Below the pieces are notes generated by a model that was not told the DNA's origin, ran no database searches, and worked only from the letters and a program-made list of their open reading frames with translations. From Apiotrichum sp. Y4204 (Eukaryota; Basidiomycota; Tremellomycetes; Trichosporonales; Trichosporonaceae), in assembly GCA_025531455.1 (NCBI GenBank), contig JAMYHL010000004.1:310001-374000 (forward strand): a stretch of 64,000 nucleotides of DNA, in the 5' to 3' direction. This document shows positions 1 through 12,055 of this stretch, piece by piece. Numbering within the stretch: position 1 is the stretch's first letter; each line of letters begins with the position of its first letter. A program made the translations under genes and the position numbers.

Positions 1-1486
1 TTCGACCCCCCGACCCCTCTGCCCCTCGGCCCCTCGACCCCGTTGTCCGCGCATCCTGATATCTGGGCGTTGTGCAGAGGTTCGCGCCGGTCTGTGGGTG
101 GTATGGGTGGTGTGCACGTTTTGCGACCAGATGCGACGAGACAAGGAGACGAGGAGAACAGGAGAGAAAAGAGCAGGGCACACACCAATGTACACACAGA
201 GTGTGCGAGGTGATGATCAGCACAATGCACGAGAGATGGATCAATGGATGCGCGCTCAAAGAAATAAAAAGAGACATAAGGACAACAGCAACGACGACGA
301 CGATTTCTTCCCCCTCCCCATCCACTCTTTCCACTTCCTCACCACCACCATCATCTCCTCGCCACCACCGCTTTCGCCGTCATCAGCAACACTACAAGCT
401 ACAACACCCAGCCCAGCTCGCTACCACCCCACCGAGCAGGATCCCCGCCCCTGGTGTCTCGCTGCACGCGTCGCCGCCTGCGTCGAGCTCGTCGTCGCTC
501 ACTGTTGCACCCTGCACCGCATTCCCCACTCCCATCCCCATCCCCATTCCCCATTCCTCAACTCGTATCCTTGTCCTCATATTCTGCTGTCCCCATCCGG
601 ATCCCACTCCTGCGGTCATCATCCCTTTCGTCCCTGTGGTCTGAGCGGCGCCACCACGCCGCCGCAGCGCTGAGCTCTGGTCTCGAGGTCTCGAAGTCTC
701 GAGGTCCCAAGAGGTCCCAGAGAGGTCCCCCCATTCCTGCCTGCGCCACCGCCAGCCACGCCGCACAGACGCGGGTTTTTTCGACCCTTTCTTCTCTCCG
801 TTGTTTTCTTCTTTCCATTCTGTGTGACATTTTGAGAAGTGTGTGACAGACTGAAAAAGAGAAAGAGAGCGTGCATTGCATTCGATTTGTCTCGTCGCGC
901 GTTGCAAGGCTCTTTGACTCTTACCCTCTGAGTGTTGAACAGAAGGGGAGTTTGCCCTCTGATCGCAGCTCGCAGTTCGTGGTCAGACCCCAAGCGTGGC
1001 GCTCATCAACGTCGCGTCGTCGTCGACCGCGTCGCACGGATACGACCTGCCGCCTTTGTTATCCTCTGCATCCTCAACGTTCTCCCCTCTTAAAGGCCGC
1101 CTCGTCACGTCAACGGCGCCAGCCCTTGCGGTCACCCTCCCCTTTGGGATCCTCGTCAACACAGGCCTCGACCTGGCAAGAGTTCCCCCTCGTCACAGCC
1201 TCCGTTGCTGGTACCGCCTGTGGCTGCAACCCCCCTCGTTCTCTCCTCCCTGAGGCAGGTGCTCTGACCGTATCGTCTTTTGCTGCTGCAGCAGCAACCG
1301 CAGTTGCTGGTTATCGTTCAAACCGGACCAGCCCTCCTCATCAAGCTTCTCGGGCCCTTGACCGCCGCCTCCGGCCGCCTCATTGCCACTGCCGTCCCTT
1401 GTCCTGTTGCTTTGAGCCCCTCCTGGCGTCTGGCGCCTCCGCTCTTGCATCCTGGCAACCTGGACGCACGTTGAGCTCCGCGCACC
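1..1486. other. Leader/intergenic region upstream of the 852-codon ORF
   Basis: No convincing gene. The stretch is rich in C/T runs (around 300-600 and 1270-1700), as in promoters and 5' leaders of basidiomycete genes. Overlapping frames on both strands are open but of unstable composition. It probably holds the promoter and long 5' UTR of the downstream plus-strand gene; unseen upstream exons cannot be excluded. Confidence 0.4.
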
Positions 1487-4045
1487 GTGCACCCCGGGTG
1501 CATTCTTGTCTCTCGGCAGTCGGAACTCGAATCCCCGACCATGGTCTCCATGCCACCTGCACCCATGCTGCTCCACCGCCAGCAATCTCGTTCATCTGGG
1601 ACGGGGACTGGCAGAGATTCCCGCGTCGTCTCCTCGACTTCTTGTTCAACTCCTACCACCATCTCGCCGTCGTCGAACTCGCCCCCACACTCTCTCCACG
1701 ACTCGTCGTCGCCAAAGTCCACCCTCAAGTCGCTCCTTCTCATCTCGTTCCCCTTCCGCGACTCGTTTGCCGCCATAACAAACTCACACTCACACGGCAA
1801 CAACAACAGCAATAACAACAGTCCCATGTCGCGCCCCGCTCGCAGCATGCAGCGCTCGCACTCGGTCTCCCATGCCGGCGTGACGCACACCGTCCCCGCC
1901 CTCGGGCAGGGCGCGACCATCGTGCGTACTCCCGCCGACGCGACTTCGTGCATGGCCCAGCCGACCGTATACACGAACGGCTCGCCGTGGCCATACCGCC
2001 AGCATTCGCTGCGGGACGCGCCCACGCGCCCCGCGCGCCGCCCCTCCGCCACCCCCACCTCTCCCTCCGGCTACAAGCCCAGCGACCCCTCGCCGCGCTC
2101 GCCCCACGCGCGCCCGCCCATGCTCCCCGAAATCGACCCCGCGAGCCTGCAGTCCATCGCAAGCTTCAATGACGTCGGTGCCCGCCACGCGCGCAACATG
2201 TCCGTCGACCCTCGCGATCCCCGCACCCGCACTGGCGACCGCGACCGTGAGCCGCGTAATCGCCAGGCAGACCTTGATGCAGAGTATCTCCGCCGTCAAG
2301 CGAGCCGCACGTCCAACGCGACCATCACACCCAGGCGTGATGCGCCCACGGCGGCGACTATCACCAACACCACCGGCGCGAGGAACGACCACACCAACAC
2401 CCACAGCGATCACCAATTCGGCACACCCACACACTACCAGGATCAGCACAGTCACCCTCCCAACCAGGCTCGTTACGCGCCGCCGGCCCCGCAGATGCAG
2501 CGCAGCCAGAGTCAAAAGAATGTTAGTCGCACCCTACACACATCGCACAGCAACCCGCACATCCACCAGCCCTTCGTCCACCCGGTTGGCGACAGTGGCC
2601 CCCGTGGTGACCCTCGCGACCTGCGTGACCCTCGTGACTGGCAGAGGATGCACGCGAATGGCTCTCATGTCCATGCCTCGAATAGCTCAAATGGCTCAAC
2701 CGGGTCCACTGGTTCCACTGGTTCCTCCTCGCACAAGCCTCTCGGCCCCTCGCAGCACCCTGCGACACACCCTGTGGCGCTCCCACCCGGGCGCCCCGGC
2801 CTCGTTCGCTCTGCTACCGTTCCAAGCAAGCCGTCGAGCCATGCCGATTCACGGTCAACAGCACAGGAGATTATCGATCTGCGGGCTCCCGAACCAGAAC
2901 AGCCGACCTGGAACGAGTCATGCACGACACAGCGGAGGCCGTCCGCGCCTGCCCGTACCGGCAGCCACGGCACTTCCATCTCGGTTGCGTCTGTCTCATC
3001 GGTGTACACCGCAGCTCAAGGGCCCGCGGCGCCCATTCCCCCGTTTTCGGCCATTCTCATCTCGCATATGAGCCGGGCGGCGCCTGGCCCTTCCACTATC
3101 CTCGTCACTCTGCGGTTCGGCTACTCGCTCGACGCGGAGCCCAACACGCACGAGGTGACGGTCACGCTCGACACGCTGCGTCCCGCGGGCGGGCAGCTTG
3201 TGAGCTTTGTCGAACAGGCGCTCCGCCCCAACTCGCTGCAGAGCAGCTCCGAGGGCGAGTGCACGCCCCCGTTGTCGGTAGAAGGGCCGGAGATGACGGA
3301 CGGCAGCAGCGCCGAAGACAGCGATTTCGAGTACGATGACACGCGCTTCCACCCAATGCTCCATGTCCCTGCTACTTCGCGACAGGAGCGGCGAGAGGAT
3401 GAAGAAGAGACGCTGATGATGACCAGGGAGGAGTACCTTGTCGCCGGTGGTCATACCTCACCTTCGCCATCGCTGAAGCACTCGGTCGGTCACGGAACGC
3501 CATCGCGCCAGCCGAGCAGCCCTGCACTCTCGCGCCAAGCCAGCAACGCGTCCATCTCGCGCCAACCCAGCACTTCGTCGCTCACCCGCCAGCCGAGCAA
3601 TCCCTCTATCTCGCGACAACCCTCGCGCCGAGCCCTCGGCCCCCCGCCATCAGCGTACCCAACCTCCCTCGGCGGTTTCGGCACCCCTCTCCCGCCCCTC
3701 TCCGCGCTCCCCGCAGCGCTGGCCCAGGCCCGAGCCGAGCGCGAGGCCGCTGCCGCCACCGCCAACGGGGGCGGCGGAGGCACCCCTCCCCTCGTTATTC
3801 GCCGCCCGCGCTCAAACACGTGCCCCGGCCCCGCGGTCGCGACAATCACGGAGCTCACAGTCCTCCTGCAGCGCGACGCGGGCGCATGGCACATTATCGC
3901 GTCGCGCCTGTGTTCAGGCTCGTGGCCCGAAATGGCCGGGCGCCGCCGCCGCGTCGAGGACGAGTGCCGCTGGGCAGGCATGGACGCGCTCCTCGCCGAG
4001 CTCACGCAGATGCCGACGCTCAGCCGCCGCGGCGGCTTCCTTTAG
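1487..4045 (+). CDS. Ser/Pro-rich protein of unknown function with a 9-residue tandem repeat
   Basis: An open frame of 852 codons ending in TAG. No family recognised. Most of it is low-complexity Ser/Pro/His/Arg/Thr sequence, typical of a disordered regulatory protein. Two parts look ordered: residues about 524-585, a beta-rich stretch containing FGYSLD, VTVTLD and FVEQAL, and the last 65 residues, which look helical with many Trp and Arg. Residues 673-717 are five copies of a nine-residue unit of the form SRQPSxxxL/I, each a basophilic RxxS-type phosphosite that could also be a 14-3-3 site. The start is uncertain: ATGs at 1541 and 1826 are in frame, and the one at 1826 (MSRPARS) gives 739 aa and skips a Ser/Asn-rich lead-in. 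There are no obvious introns. A regulatory scaffold is a guess only. Confidence 0.65.
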   Translation: MHPGCILVSRQSELESPTMVSMPPAPMLLHRQQSRSSGTGTGRDSRVVSSTSCSTPTTISPSSNSPPHSLHDSSSPKSTLKSLLLISFPFRDSFAAITNSHSHGNNNSNNNSPMSRPARSMQRSHSVSHAGVTHTVPALGQGATIVRTPADATSCMAQPTVYTNGSPWPYRQHSLRDAPTRPARRPSATPTSPSGYKPSDPSPRSPHARPPMLPEIDPASLQSIASFNDVGARHARNMSVDPRDPRTRTGDRDREPRNRQADLDAEYLRRQASRTSNATITPRRDAPTAATITNTTGARNDHTNTHSDHQFGTPTHYQDQHSHPPNQARYAPPAPQMQRSQSQKNVSRTLHTSHSNPHIHQPFVHPVGDSGPRGDPRDLRDPRDWQRMHANGSHVHASNSSNGSTGSTGSTGSSSHKPLGPSQHPATHPVALPPGRPGLVRSATVPSKPSSHADSRSTAQEIIDLRAPEPEQPTWNESCTTQRRPSAPARTGSHGTSISVASVSSVYTAAQGPAAPIPPFSAILISHMSRAAPGPSTILVTLRFGYSLDAEPNTHEVTVTLDTLRPAGGQLVSFVEQALRPNSLQSSSEGECTPPLSVEGPEMTDGSSAEDSDFEYDDTRFHPMLHVPATSRQERREDEEETLMMTREEYLVAGGHTSPSPSLKHSVGHGTPSRQPSSPALSRQASNASISRQPSTSSLTRQPSNPSISRQPSRRALGPPPSAYPTSLGGFGTPLPPLSALPAALAQARAEREAAAATANGGGGGTPPLVIRRPRSNTCPGPAVATITELTVLLQRDAGAWHIIASRLCSGSWPEMAGRRRRVEDECRWAGMDALLAELTQMPTLSRRGGFL
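3503..3637 (+). repeat. 27-bp coding tandem repeat, 5 copies
   Basis: Five consecutive 27-bp units inside the 852-codon ORF, at 3503, 3530, 3557, 3584 and 3611, encode (S/T)RQ(P/A)Sxxx(L/I). Third positions have diverged (CGC or CGA, CAG or CAA) while the RQxS core is kept, which suggests selection on the protein rather than a recent DNA expansion. Confidence 0.85.
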
Positions 4046-5345
4046 GATCAGACGTGCTGTACTGATCCCCACCGAATTTTCTATACCCTGTATCATGTGG
4101 TTGTGGAATTGTGGACAGTTGTCGGTGCCGGCAGAGAAAAATGTCTATATTACGAGCACGAGGGAGTGGAGAGCATGCACAGAATGCAGAAGCCGGAGCT
4201 ACGCAATTGCCACAACAATATGTGCGCGCGCGGGCCCGCCGAGGTCAGTATCTAATCGGGATAAGTAGATAAGTAGAAAATGAGAACGCGTGGTATTGCA
4301 TCACGCCTCGTGGTGGTGACATATCGTGATGTCGATCTGTCGATCCTCAAGCCCCACGAAATTGAGCCTGCTGCGCGAAAGGATACCGGAGATCCAAAAA
4401 CGTGACCCGCTTCTAAATAGAATACACCCCCGGGCTCCACTTCCCTAACTCCCCAAAGCTAATGGCTCCCCAGTGGAGCCGAGGCTGTGGAGCCCGCTGG
4501 CCGTTGTTGGAGCACAGGTAGGTATTAGGCTTTGGAGCAGCGGAGATTGGGGGTCCATCCGCTGATAACTGACTTGTTGGGGACTTGGGGGTGGCGAATG
4601 CTGTGATGGTGTGGCAGTGTGGCGATCGAGAAATTGTCTGGGCAGTGACCTGGTATACAGGATATGGTCGCTCTTGGCGCGGTGTGATCGAGTATCGCAG
4701 GTGGGAGGGTGGCGAGTTTGTGCTCAATGTCATGGCGAGCGGGAGTGCATCACCGCATCACCTTGCGCGGCGATGTCACCCGTGCCACCCATGCTCAGTG
4801 CCTGGGACATGGTCTCCACAACACTTGGCTCACAGTAAGAATCCTGCTCCACAGTTGTGCTTTGAATTGCATTGTGCATTCTGCTCGTCTACATACTAGA
4901 TACAAGTGCCTAGTCTACAATCTACCTATATGGGGGAACATTTGGGTGGTGGTGTCAACTGGTCCTCGGCGCGAGGAGAAACGAAGCCGTGCAGGACACG
5001 GGAGGAGCCGGAAACGAAGATGAAAAGGAAAAAGTTGGCGCCGGAGACAATTAAAACGACGTCCTACGGGTGAGGTGAGGAGTGGTTGTTGTGGGTCGTA
5101 TGCATGCAGGTGGTGGTGATGTGGATGTTGGGGGACAATTGGGGGTGGCTGGCGATATCCTGCAGACGCGGGATGAGCTGCCCGTGCTAGGTTGTGGGGA
5201 GCGCTCGGGGCGCATGGTGAGTCGTGGGATGGTGGCACCGGCGTATTGGGGACGCGCAGGGACCGCCGCGAGGTTGCCGATGAAATAAATACACCGGGCG
5301 CCGATAGCAGATGCAGGATGCGTAAGGAAACGGTGCACGCTGCAG
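4046..5345. other. Intergenic region between convergent genes
   Basis: No gene supported. It lies between the 3' ends of the 852-codon ORF (+) and the 182-aa gene (-). Short frames here have no family resemblance and no consistent splice structure. Confidence 0.5.
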
Positions 5346-5894
5346 TTACTTCTTGCGCGCAAGCTCGCTCGAGTTGAGGCCGAGCTCAAAGGTCGACCGG
5401 AAGGGCTTGGTGGGCACGATGAGCTTGGTCGTCTTCTTGGGCTTGGCTGCGGGTGCGGCCATCATGGAGCGGTTGAGGAGGGTGCGTGCGAGCGGGGTGG
5501 CCTTGGGGAGGCCGGCGGGGCGGGACGCGGCGCCGCCTGCGAGTGGGCTCATACCCAGACGGGCGTGAGCGGCGGGGCGGGGCAACGAGCCGGCAGAGGA
5601 AGAGGAGGCAGCGAGCGGAGAGAGCGGCGACGAGCGGGGAGGAGACACTGTCCGTGGGCGGACCTGAACGGAGGGCATCTCTGGTGCGCGGCGGATGGGT
5701 GCGGAGCTCTGGATCGGGCCGTCAAAGGCATGGGCGTCGGCCTTGTCCTCTGCGTCCTCGTTCGAGTCTGCCGAGGTGGTCTCGTCCTCATCAGAGTCCG
5801 AGTTGGGCGACCAGGCCTCGCGGTCGAAGCGCGAGCGCGGGGGGTTGGGGCAGAGGTGGAGCTGCGCGGGGCGGGCAAAGGTGGTAGCGGGCAT
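5346..5894 (-). CDS. Small unknown protein with acidic N-terminal and basic C-terminal parts (182 aa)
   Basis: The frame is open from an ATG at 5894 (MPATTFARP) to a stop at 5346. An in-frame ATG 37 codons upstream also exists, but that extension is low-complexity and leader-like. The protein has an acidic Ser/Asp/Glu patch near residues 26-50, a long Ser/Pro/Ala-rich middle with several SP pairs (possible proline-directed phosphosites), and a conserved-looking basic tail with KPKKTTKL, PFRSTFELG and a final ARKK. No domain recognised. Codon usage is GC3-rich like the neighbouring real genes. Function unknown; probably disordered. Confidence 0.6.
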   Translation of the reverse strand: MPATTFARPAQLHLCPNPPRSRFDREAWSPNSDSDEDETTSADSNEDAEDKADAHAFDGPIQSSAPIRRAPEMPSVQVRPRTVSPPRSSPLSPLAASSSSAGSLPRPAAHARLGMSPLAGGAASRPAGLPKATPLARTLLNRSMMAAPAAKPKKTTKLIVPTKPFRSTFELGLNSSELARKK

Positions 5895-8800
5895 GGTGGA
5901 GAAGTAGTGGGATGCCAGTGGTGTAGAGATTGGTGACGAGCGACGACGAGAGAGAGTAGTGGTCGGGCTGTGGACTGGGGGGTGGATGTCGAGTGGAGGC
6001 AGCAAGGATATATATTATATTAATATTATAGAAAGTTGGAGAGTGGCCTGTGGAGAGGAGGGTTGATGACACCGCGTTCGTAGTGGGGATGAGGGAGGAG
6101 GGTCCTTTGGGGAGCGACAGTCGTGGGGGGGCGCGTAGAGAGCGCCAGGAAACCAGGGATAACAGGGGAGAGAAACCAGGGGAGCGAGCGTGGTGGTGGT
6201 GGGAATGTGGCAAATGCAGGGCAGCCGAGATTCGAGACAACCGCGGCGCAGAGCAACAGAGAGCGCGAGCGAGGGATCGAAGGACGTCGCTCCGGGAGCC
6301 ACTGGGCCACAACAAACAGGCTACAAAAGCCTCGCCAACAGTGTTGTATTACTGGGTTTAGGCGTAAGAGGTCGGTATTCGCTTTGAGATTATGGAGATC
6401 TTGGGCGCGCAACAGCAGAGGAGGCGAGGCTGGCGAAAGAGACGTGGCAGGGGGTGCGGTAGAAGCACAGCAGCCGCAGAGAAGAAAAAAAAAGTTGCAG
6501 CGGCGCGCAGAGGTGGAGAGCGAAGAGGTCTACTTTCCCGTTGGGGAGACTGGCGAGAGGACGACGAGGGCTGTTGGGATGTACAGCGTTTGTTGGTTGG
6601 CTGTTTGCCAAAGTGTTGGGGATCAAGGGACCACAGCAAAGGATGAGAGGCCCCGCAGGCCCGGACAGGACGTAATAGGAGAATTAGGTTTTCCTGCGTG
6701 GGCAGTCTGCAGGAAAAATTATAACAGCGTTTAGAATGGAGGAAAAAAAAAAGGTTGTGAAACGAAAGGACTGGAGTGCGTACGTGATTATAGGTGGCGA
6801 GTATGAGAGATGAGAGAGTGAGATGTAGACGCTGTTGTTGATGATAAAGACCGCCGTTGTAGTGATGGACCCCGTGCAGAACATGCAGCTATGCAAAGTC
6901 ATTCCCCCGGGCATGCATCATCATCGCAGGATCAGCGCAGACGATCCCCCTGGTGCACAGGTGTGCAGGTGATCAATGATCGTCCCAACACGCTCAACAG
7001 TGACCGCGGCCAGCGTAGTCCTTTTGGGACCTTTGGCTCTCCTCGTCCCCCTTCGGGTCTTCTGCCTCTCCCGCCGGCCCGCCATCCTGGCCATGAATTT
7101 TTCGTTGGGGATTGCGGGGTCCCACACGCCTGGCCAGCGGGCGTGGCTTTTGTTTCTCCTATTCCCCCTCGTCCACCTGCCCCTCGCGTGCGCGTGCCTG
7201 CCTCGCCGCCCGGGGACATTCGAACTCTGCCTGCATCCGAAGCCCAAGTCGCAGTGCTCGCCGTCCAGCGAGCACCGAGCACCGAGCGGGGCACAGTGAG
7301 CGGAGAGTGGAGACCGTCTGGCTCACAGAACTGCATAATGCGTAGCCTGGTTTAGCTCCTTTCCGTTTGTGTGTTCGCCTAAACTGGATCTTCATCCTTT
7401 CCATTCTTTTTTCTTTTCACTCCCTTTTTTTTTTTGGGATTACACCGACGACGATCACTGCTCGGCAGGCACGGCGTTCTAGCGGATCCAGGGTGAGGAG
7501 GTACCCGAAGCAGCAGAGGTACAGATCTTCTGTATACTTGTCTCCTCTGTGATCCTCCCTCCCGATCCCCCCCCCCCCCTTCTGTACCAATCTGCACTGC
7601 TGTGTGGCCTGGATGCAGATGTTCTTGTGTTTATGGTTATATCCACTCCCACAGTCCGCTCTGGTCACTCCTCAACCCTCCACCCCCGTTCTCAGGCGAT
7701 GCACAACCCCTGCTCCACCCTCCCTCCCTCCGACGCGTCACGACAGGAACAAACGTTGCTGAATTCCAGTTCATGCCGCACCAGAGCTCGTGCCAGTTCC
7801 CAGTCTATTCCCACTCTGTCTCCCACCGTCTCACCGTCGCACCGTTTCCCAGGCGTCCGATCGAGATCGAGATCGAGACGATTATGCACACTTTCTTTTC
7901 TATGATGTACAGTATGAAAACACCTGTACCCGTCCGGTCCTTCCCGAGGGGACATGGGAACATACTTGACAGATCGTGGGAATGCCCCGATCGTCGGGTG
8001 ATGACGGAGAATTGGACAATGGAACAAGGGATGTCGGGATATTGCGTGGGGGACAGAGCTGAGAACGCGACTCACTCGCGACTCAGGAGCCGCGGTGAGA
8101 ACCTCTGATTTTCATTCCCATTCTCACGCAAGACTGAGAATTGAGAATCGAGAATTGAGAGTCGAGAACCTGCGCAACGCGACTTGCTGTTCCACTCGGT
8201 CATTACAGTCACTGATCAGACCACTGCGCCAAAGCAAGTACCTTTGTCTCGACCCAGGCTTCGAGGCTTCGGCAGCGACTGCCAGCCGAATGGACAACCC
8301 TCAGGCACCGCTAGTCCGCCAGTCGTGGGTGGTCCATGGGGGGTAGGAGCCACGACGCATAACCCACGAACCATGGGAGTGACCTACAGTACTTTGGTCG
8401 TGTTCGAGGTGTGTTCCGAGTACTGAGAACACTCCTCCGACACAGAGTCTATGTCCGTTACCGCTGTGCTTCGGACCGGGCTAAAGGGGACCTGGCGCGT
8501 AACTCCGTAACCGACCTCAGGCGCGTCACATTCCACCCCAGAGCGCGGGGCGCGGAGCGCGTAGGAATACCAAAACATAATCAAGCCAAAGCATCCCAGA
8601 CGAAATCAAATCACCGCCCATCACGAGGTGTATATTCCGACATGCACGCGTAGGCCTTACATACTGAGAGACCTGAAAGCCCACAGTCGCGAGTTGTGGG
8701 GACATTGTTGGTGGGGCAAGCGCCACTGGGGAAGCCCACCAACTCGCACCGCGCACCGCATGTGGCACTTGGTCCGTTGCAGAATGGTGCCCCGTGGCCC

Positions 8801-10380
8801 CGTGGGCCCTCGACAAACTCCAACTGACCCTCGAAGCTCCACTGCCACTGATACTTCAAGTTTGGGGTTCGGAATATCCCTACCACTGATCATGAATGCG
8901 ATTCATCCTCCGGTGCGATTTGTGCGATGTCCTTTTGATTGGGCGTTGCCGTGGTTCTCGTTCGCTCCTCTCTCCCTCTCTTGATCTCGACCTCGGATCG
9001 AATTTCCCTTTCTTCCTCCCAGACATGCGGTATACCAAATTGCTGGAAGTACTCACGCTGACGATCCATGGATCACGAGGGCAGGCAGGTCAAAGTAGTG
9101 GGGACGCAGGGATGTAGGGACGCAGACGTCGTTGGGGTAAGCGACATCGTGTATTGATGTGGAGTGACAACAATGAGGTGGGGACGTGCTCGCATGCTCG
9201 GGACATACCATTGCCCTCGTGCTCAGCTGTAGCACCACGCGTAGCCGTGGGAGCGCATTGGTGGCATGCTGTACTCAGCGTTGAATGGCCGACTTGGTTG
9301 GAGTGGGGGCAACTGTCACTGAGAGTCGTTCCGCTCTAGTCGCGTCAGTTGCTCCTGCTCTCGGGTCGCACGCCCCCATTTCGGGCTTGAGGTTGGCACT
9401 TCATTGCCAACGGTAGGCGGAGCCGTACTGAGCTTGTGCTGCGTGTCTTTCTCGCAGGCTTTCGTTAATCAATCCTGAGGTACGCACACGAGGTTTGTGC
9501 GTGCGGTCAGTCTGCGTCAGTCTTGTACATACCACACCATTGTAGCTGTGATCCCGGTTGTCTGTCGCCGTTCGAACAGAGGGATATGCTATCTAAAAGA
9601 GATGCCAGTGAGATAACGCGTCGATAACGCGTCGTCTGGACGGGCTACCAGACGCGTAATTCGCGATAAGGTTCCGATGAGGTCATACAATCTGGAGCGG
9701 ACGCGTTTCCACGACCATGAACACGAACACGAAGACCAGTCTGGTACTTGTAGGTCCGGGTCGTCCCACATTGCATATCAACACGCAGGACGGGGTGCAA
9801 ATGCGCGCTGGAATGCGTTGTAAAACGGAGCGAGGCTTGGCAGGCTGGAACGGAATGTCGAGGGCGCTATAGTCTGGGCGCACCCTCGGCATGAGTCCGA
9901 GAAAAGTAAGAATCCGAGTGACCACGACCACCACGGGCAATCTGTTCGTCGTCAAGCTTGGTTACTGCCCCCGCCCCGACGCCGAGATGCGAACTATCAA
10001 TGACTGCGGCTTGTTGAGATATATGAGCCACGAGCTATGAGTGAACAGCTGAAATGCGTGTGTGTCACGAGTGCGGCGTCAGGCGATCTCTAGGTTACCG
10101 CCGCGACTGCGACTTTGCGCTCGGCCGCGGGCTGAGTGTTCCAATGATATTAGTAGTGGCGATCCGCTAAGCACGACAGTATGATTGCTAGTTACTGAAG
10201 AGACAGGGCAGCGACGTGATTTCACGCATTGTCAGATGTCAACCGACACTCACACTAATCCCTTGCGTCGGCTCGGAAGTGGCGTGTCGCATGTCGACCT
10301 AGTGGTGTTGAAACCGGGACGGGGAGAGCTACTCCCTACTCAAGACCGTGAACCAAGCCCTCGTCTCTAATCCATCGCGC
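5895..10380. other. Long gene-free stretch
   Basis: About 4.5 kb without a convincing gene on either strand. It contains a purine-rich zone near 6000-6700, a T11 tract at 7425-7435, a C12 run around 7567-7578 and a cluster of ACGCGT hexamers (9616-9706, listed separately). Frames longer than 100 codons overlap on several frames with no family resemblance. It could hold the promoter of the gene ending at 5346, a non-coding RNA, or decayed sequence. Confidence 0.4.
9616..9706. promoter_or_regulatory. Cluster of four ACGCGT (MCB-type) hexamers
   Basis: ACGCGT occurs at 9616, 9627, 9652 and 9701; the first two lie in a direct 11-bp duplication (GATAACGCGTC). In fungi this palindrome is the MluI cell-cycle box bound by MBF (Mbp1/Swi6-type) factors at S-phase genes. 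No gene start lies close by on either strand: the nearest gene start to the left is at 5894, and the gene to the right ends, rather than starts, nearest the cluster. Binding is inference. Confidence 0.3.
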
Positions 10381-10773
10381 TCACAAAATCACTGGCCCCA
10401 TCCGGCCAGCCGCGACCGCTCGCGGCGCACGAGCACCGCGCGCTCCTCCCACCGCTGGCGGAGTATCTGGCGTCAGAGATGCACATCCCAAACTCACATT
10501 TACGAGCTCGGGGGGCGGGGAGCGGCCGTCGCGGGTGTATTCCGCCACGGCGCCGGCCGCGGCGTTGAAGCGGTGTGTCGCCTGCCTCAGTGCTGTTATT
10601 CTCGTAGGCATACATACCTCTTGGATATCGTGTGTATTGGAGATGGACGGGGAGGCGGGAGGTTGCGCGCCGTGTCCTGTATCGCCTGATAACTCGGCTT
10701 TCTGAGGCGCTTGGTTTGCGGATTGACCGGAATGCTGCTGAGGGGGTGTGTTGGACTCGTTGGGGGAGGCCAT
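10381..10773 (-). CDS. Small unknown protein (130 aa, or 118 aa if a 36-nt intron is removed)
   Basis: Frame from an ATG at 10773 (MASPNESN) to TGA at 10381. A TATA-like ATTTATATTG lies about 50 bp upstream, near 10825. The N-terminal third is Gln/Ser/Pro-rich. The middle has a possible helix, THRFNAAAGAVAEYTRDG. The tail is Ala/Gly/Arg/Pro-rich. A GTATGT...GGCAG segment of 36 nt near 10582-10617 is flanked like this genome's short introns and is a multiple of three, so retention and removal both keep the frame. No family recognised. Confidence 0.45.
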   Translation of the reverse strand: MASPNESNTPPQQHSGQSANQAPQKAELSGDTGHGAQPPASPSISNTHDIQEVCMPTRITALRQATHRFNAAAGAVAEYTRDGRSPPPELVNVSLGCASLTPDTPPAVGGARGARAPRAVAAGRMGPVIL

Positions 10774-12055
10774 GGTGCGCAGGAGGGGTCGAGATGATGG
10801 CAACAGGCGGTAAAAGTATCAATATAAATGGCTCAGAAGCGCAGCAGGATGGCGGTACAATCTCGACTGTCACCCTCCGATCTCATCACAAAACACCCCG
10901 TTACAGACGCGGTATGGGACTCGTGATGATCGAGAGACGATCCACCATCCGCAATCAAGTACTATCAACACGCGTTCATAAAGGTTAAGCGAAGATGGGA
11001 GAATGCGAGGATGCGGGTCCGCACCTCCTCGTGGGCGGTCAGTAATCTTTCATCAGTGTCAGTCTGAGGGACCACTACGTGCCCGAAGCTCTGCAATCGC
11101 GGGCGTAAACAACGTGCCACAACGTGCACCACACTGTTGCTGGCATCCTTCAATCCTGCGCGCCCTCCTTTTTCCTTGGTTCTCCGATATCTTATCCACC
11201 AGGGAATGTCCAAGGAGGCCTTTGTACTTCGTCCGCGGTGCGCCCATCTTGGACCCCAATGCGCGCATTCGTTACTAGGCGGAGATTCAAGCGAGGAATG
11301 AATGACACGATGTATTCGCTGCGACCTCGGAGTGGAGAGCGAAGTCGGAGAACAAACACTCAAGGTAAGAGTCGGTATATAAAGGAAGAAAAGAAAAGAG
11401 GAAACAAAAAAAAAAACCAGAAAAAAGGACAAAAAAAGAAAGAAGCATTAGAGAAAGATTGGAAACTGTAAACAACAACGGAAGGAAGGTAAGTGGTATG
11501 TGCAGTATGCACTACCAGTCCGCGCCCAACAAAGCATACAGCCCCTACCGATGAGCAGCCGCACACCACTGTGGTCCTGTGATGCTGTGTGTTGTTCATC
11601 TGTTGGCAGGCAACATTCGTCAGTGGCGACAACGAGGGATCTTGGGATCAGTAGTGGCAATTAACGAAGGACCTTGGTGCGCAGAGCTCGCCACCCGGCG
11701 CGTGATCATCCAGACCAGCTACTGAATAGCAGTAGGTGTCCGATGGCAGTTCGTCTTGACGTTGTGAACGATTCTATGTATGTCGTGGATTAATCAACCC
11801 AGATAATGAGTCAAGAGGGTGTTGAGCTCGTTAAGGAAAGGGCGCTTAGAAACTGTTTGCTCAGAATGGAGGCGTTGCAATGTCAGACTGATATCGTAGG
11901 AGAGAATCGACGTTCAGAGGCACAGACGCACCTGCGCCATCTGCCTATGAACGCTCACCGCAACCGCTGCACAATTCTACGCACGCCCAGGCGCTCCGCT
12001 AACCAAACAGATGCTGCATACCTTTTACCTTCTCTATCGTACAAGAACACACCCC
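10774..12055. other. Intergenic region upstream of the 130-aa gene and downstream of pyruvate carboxylase
   Basis: No gene supported. It contains the likely promoter of the gene starting at 10773 and a purine-rich A/G stretch at 11380-11460. Otherwise nothing distinctive. Confidence 0.5.
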
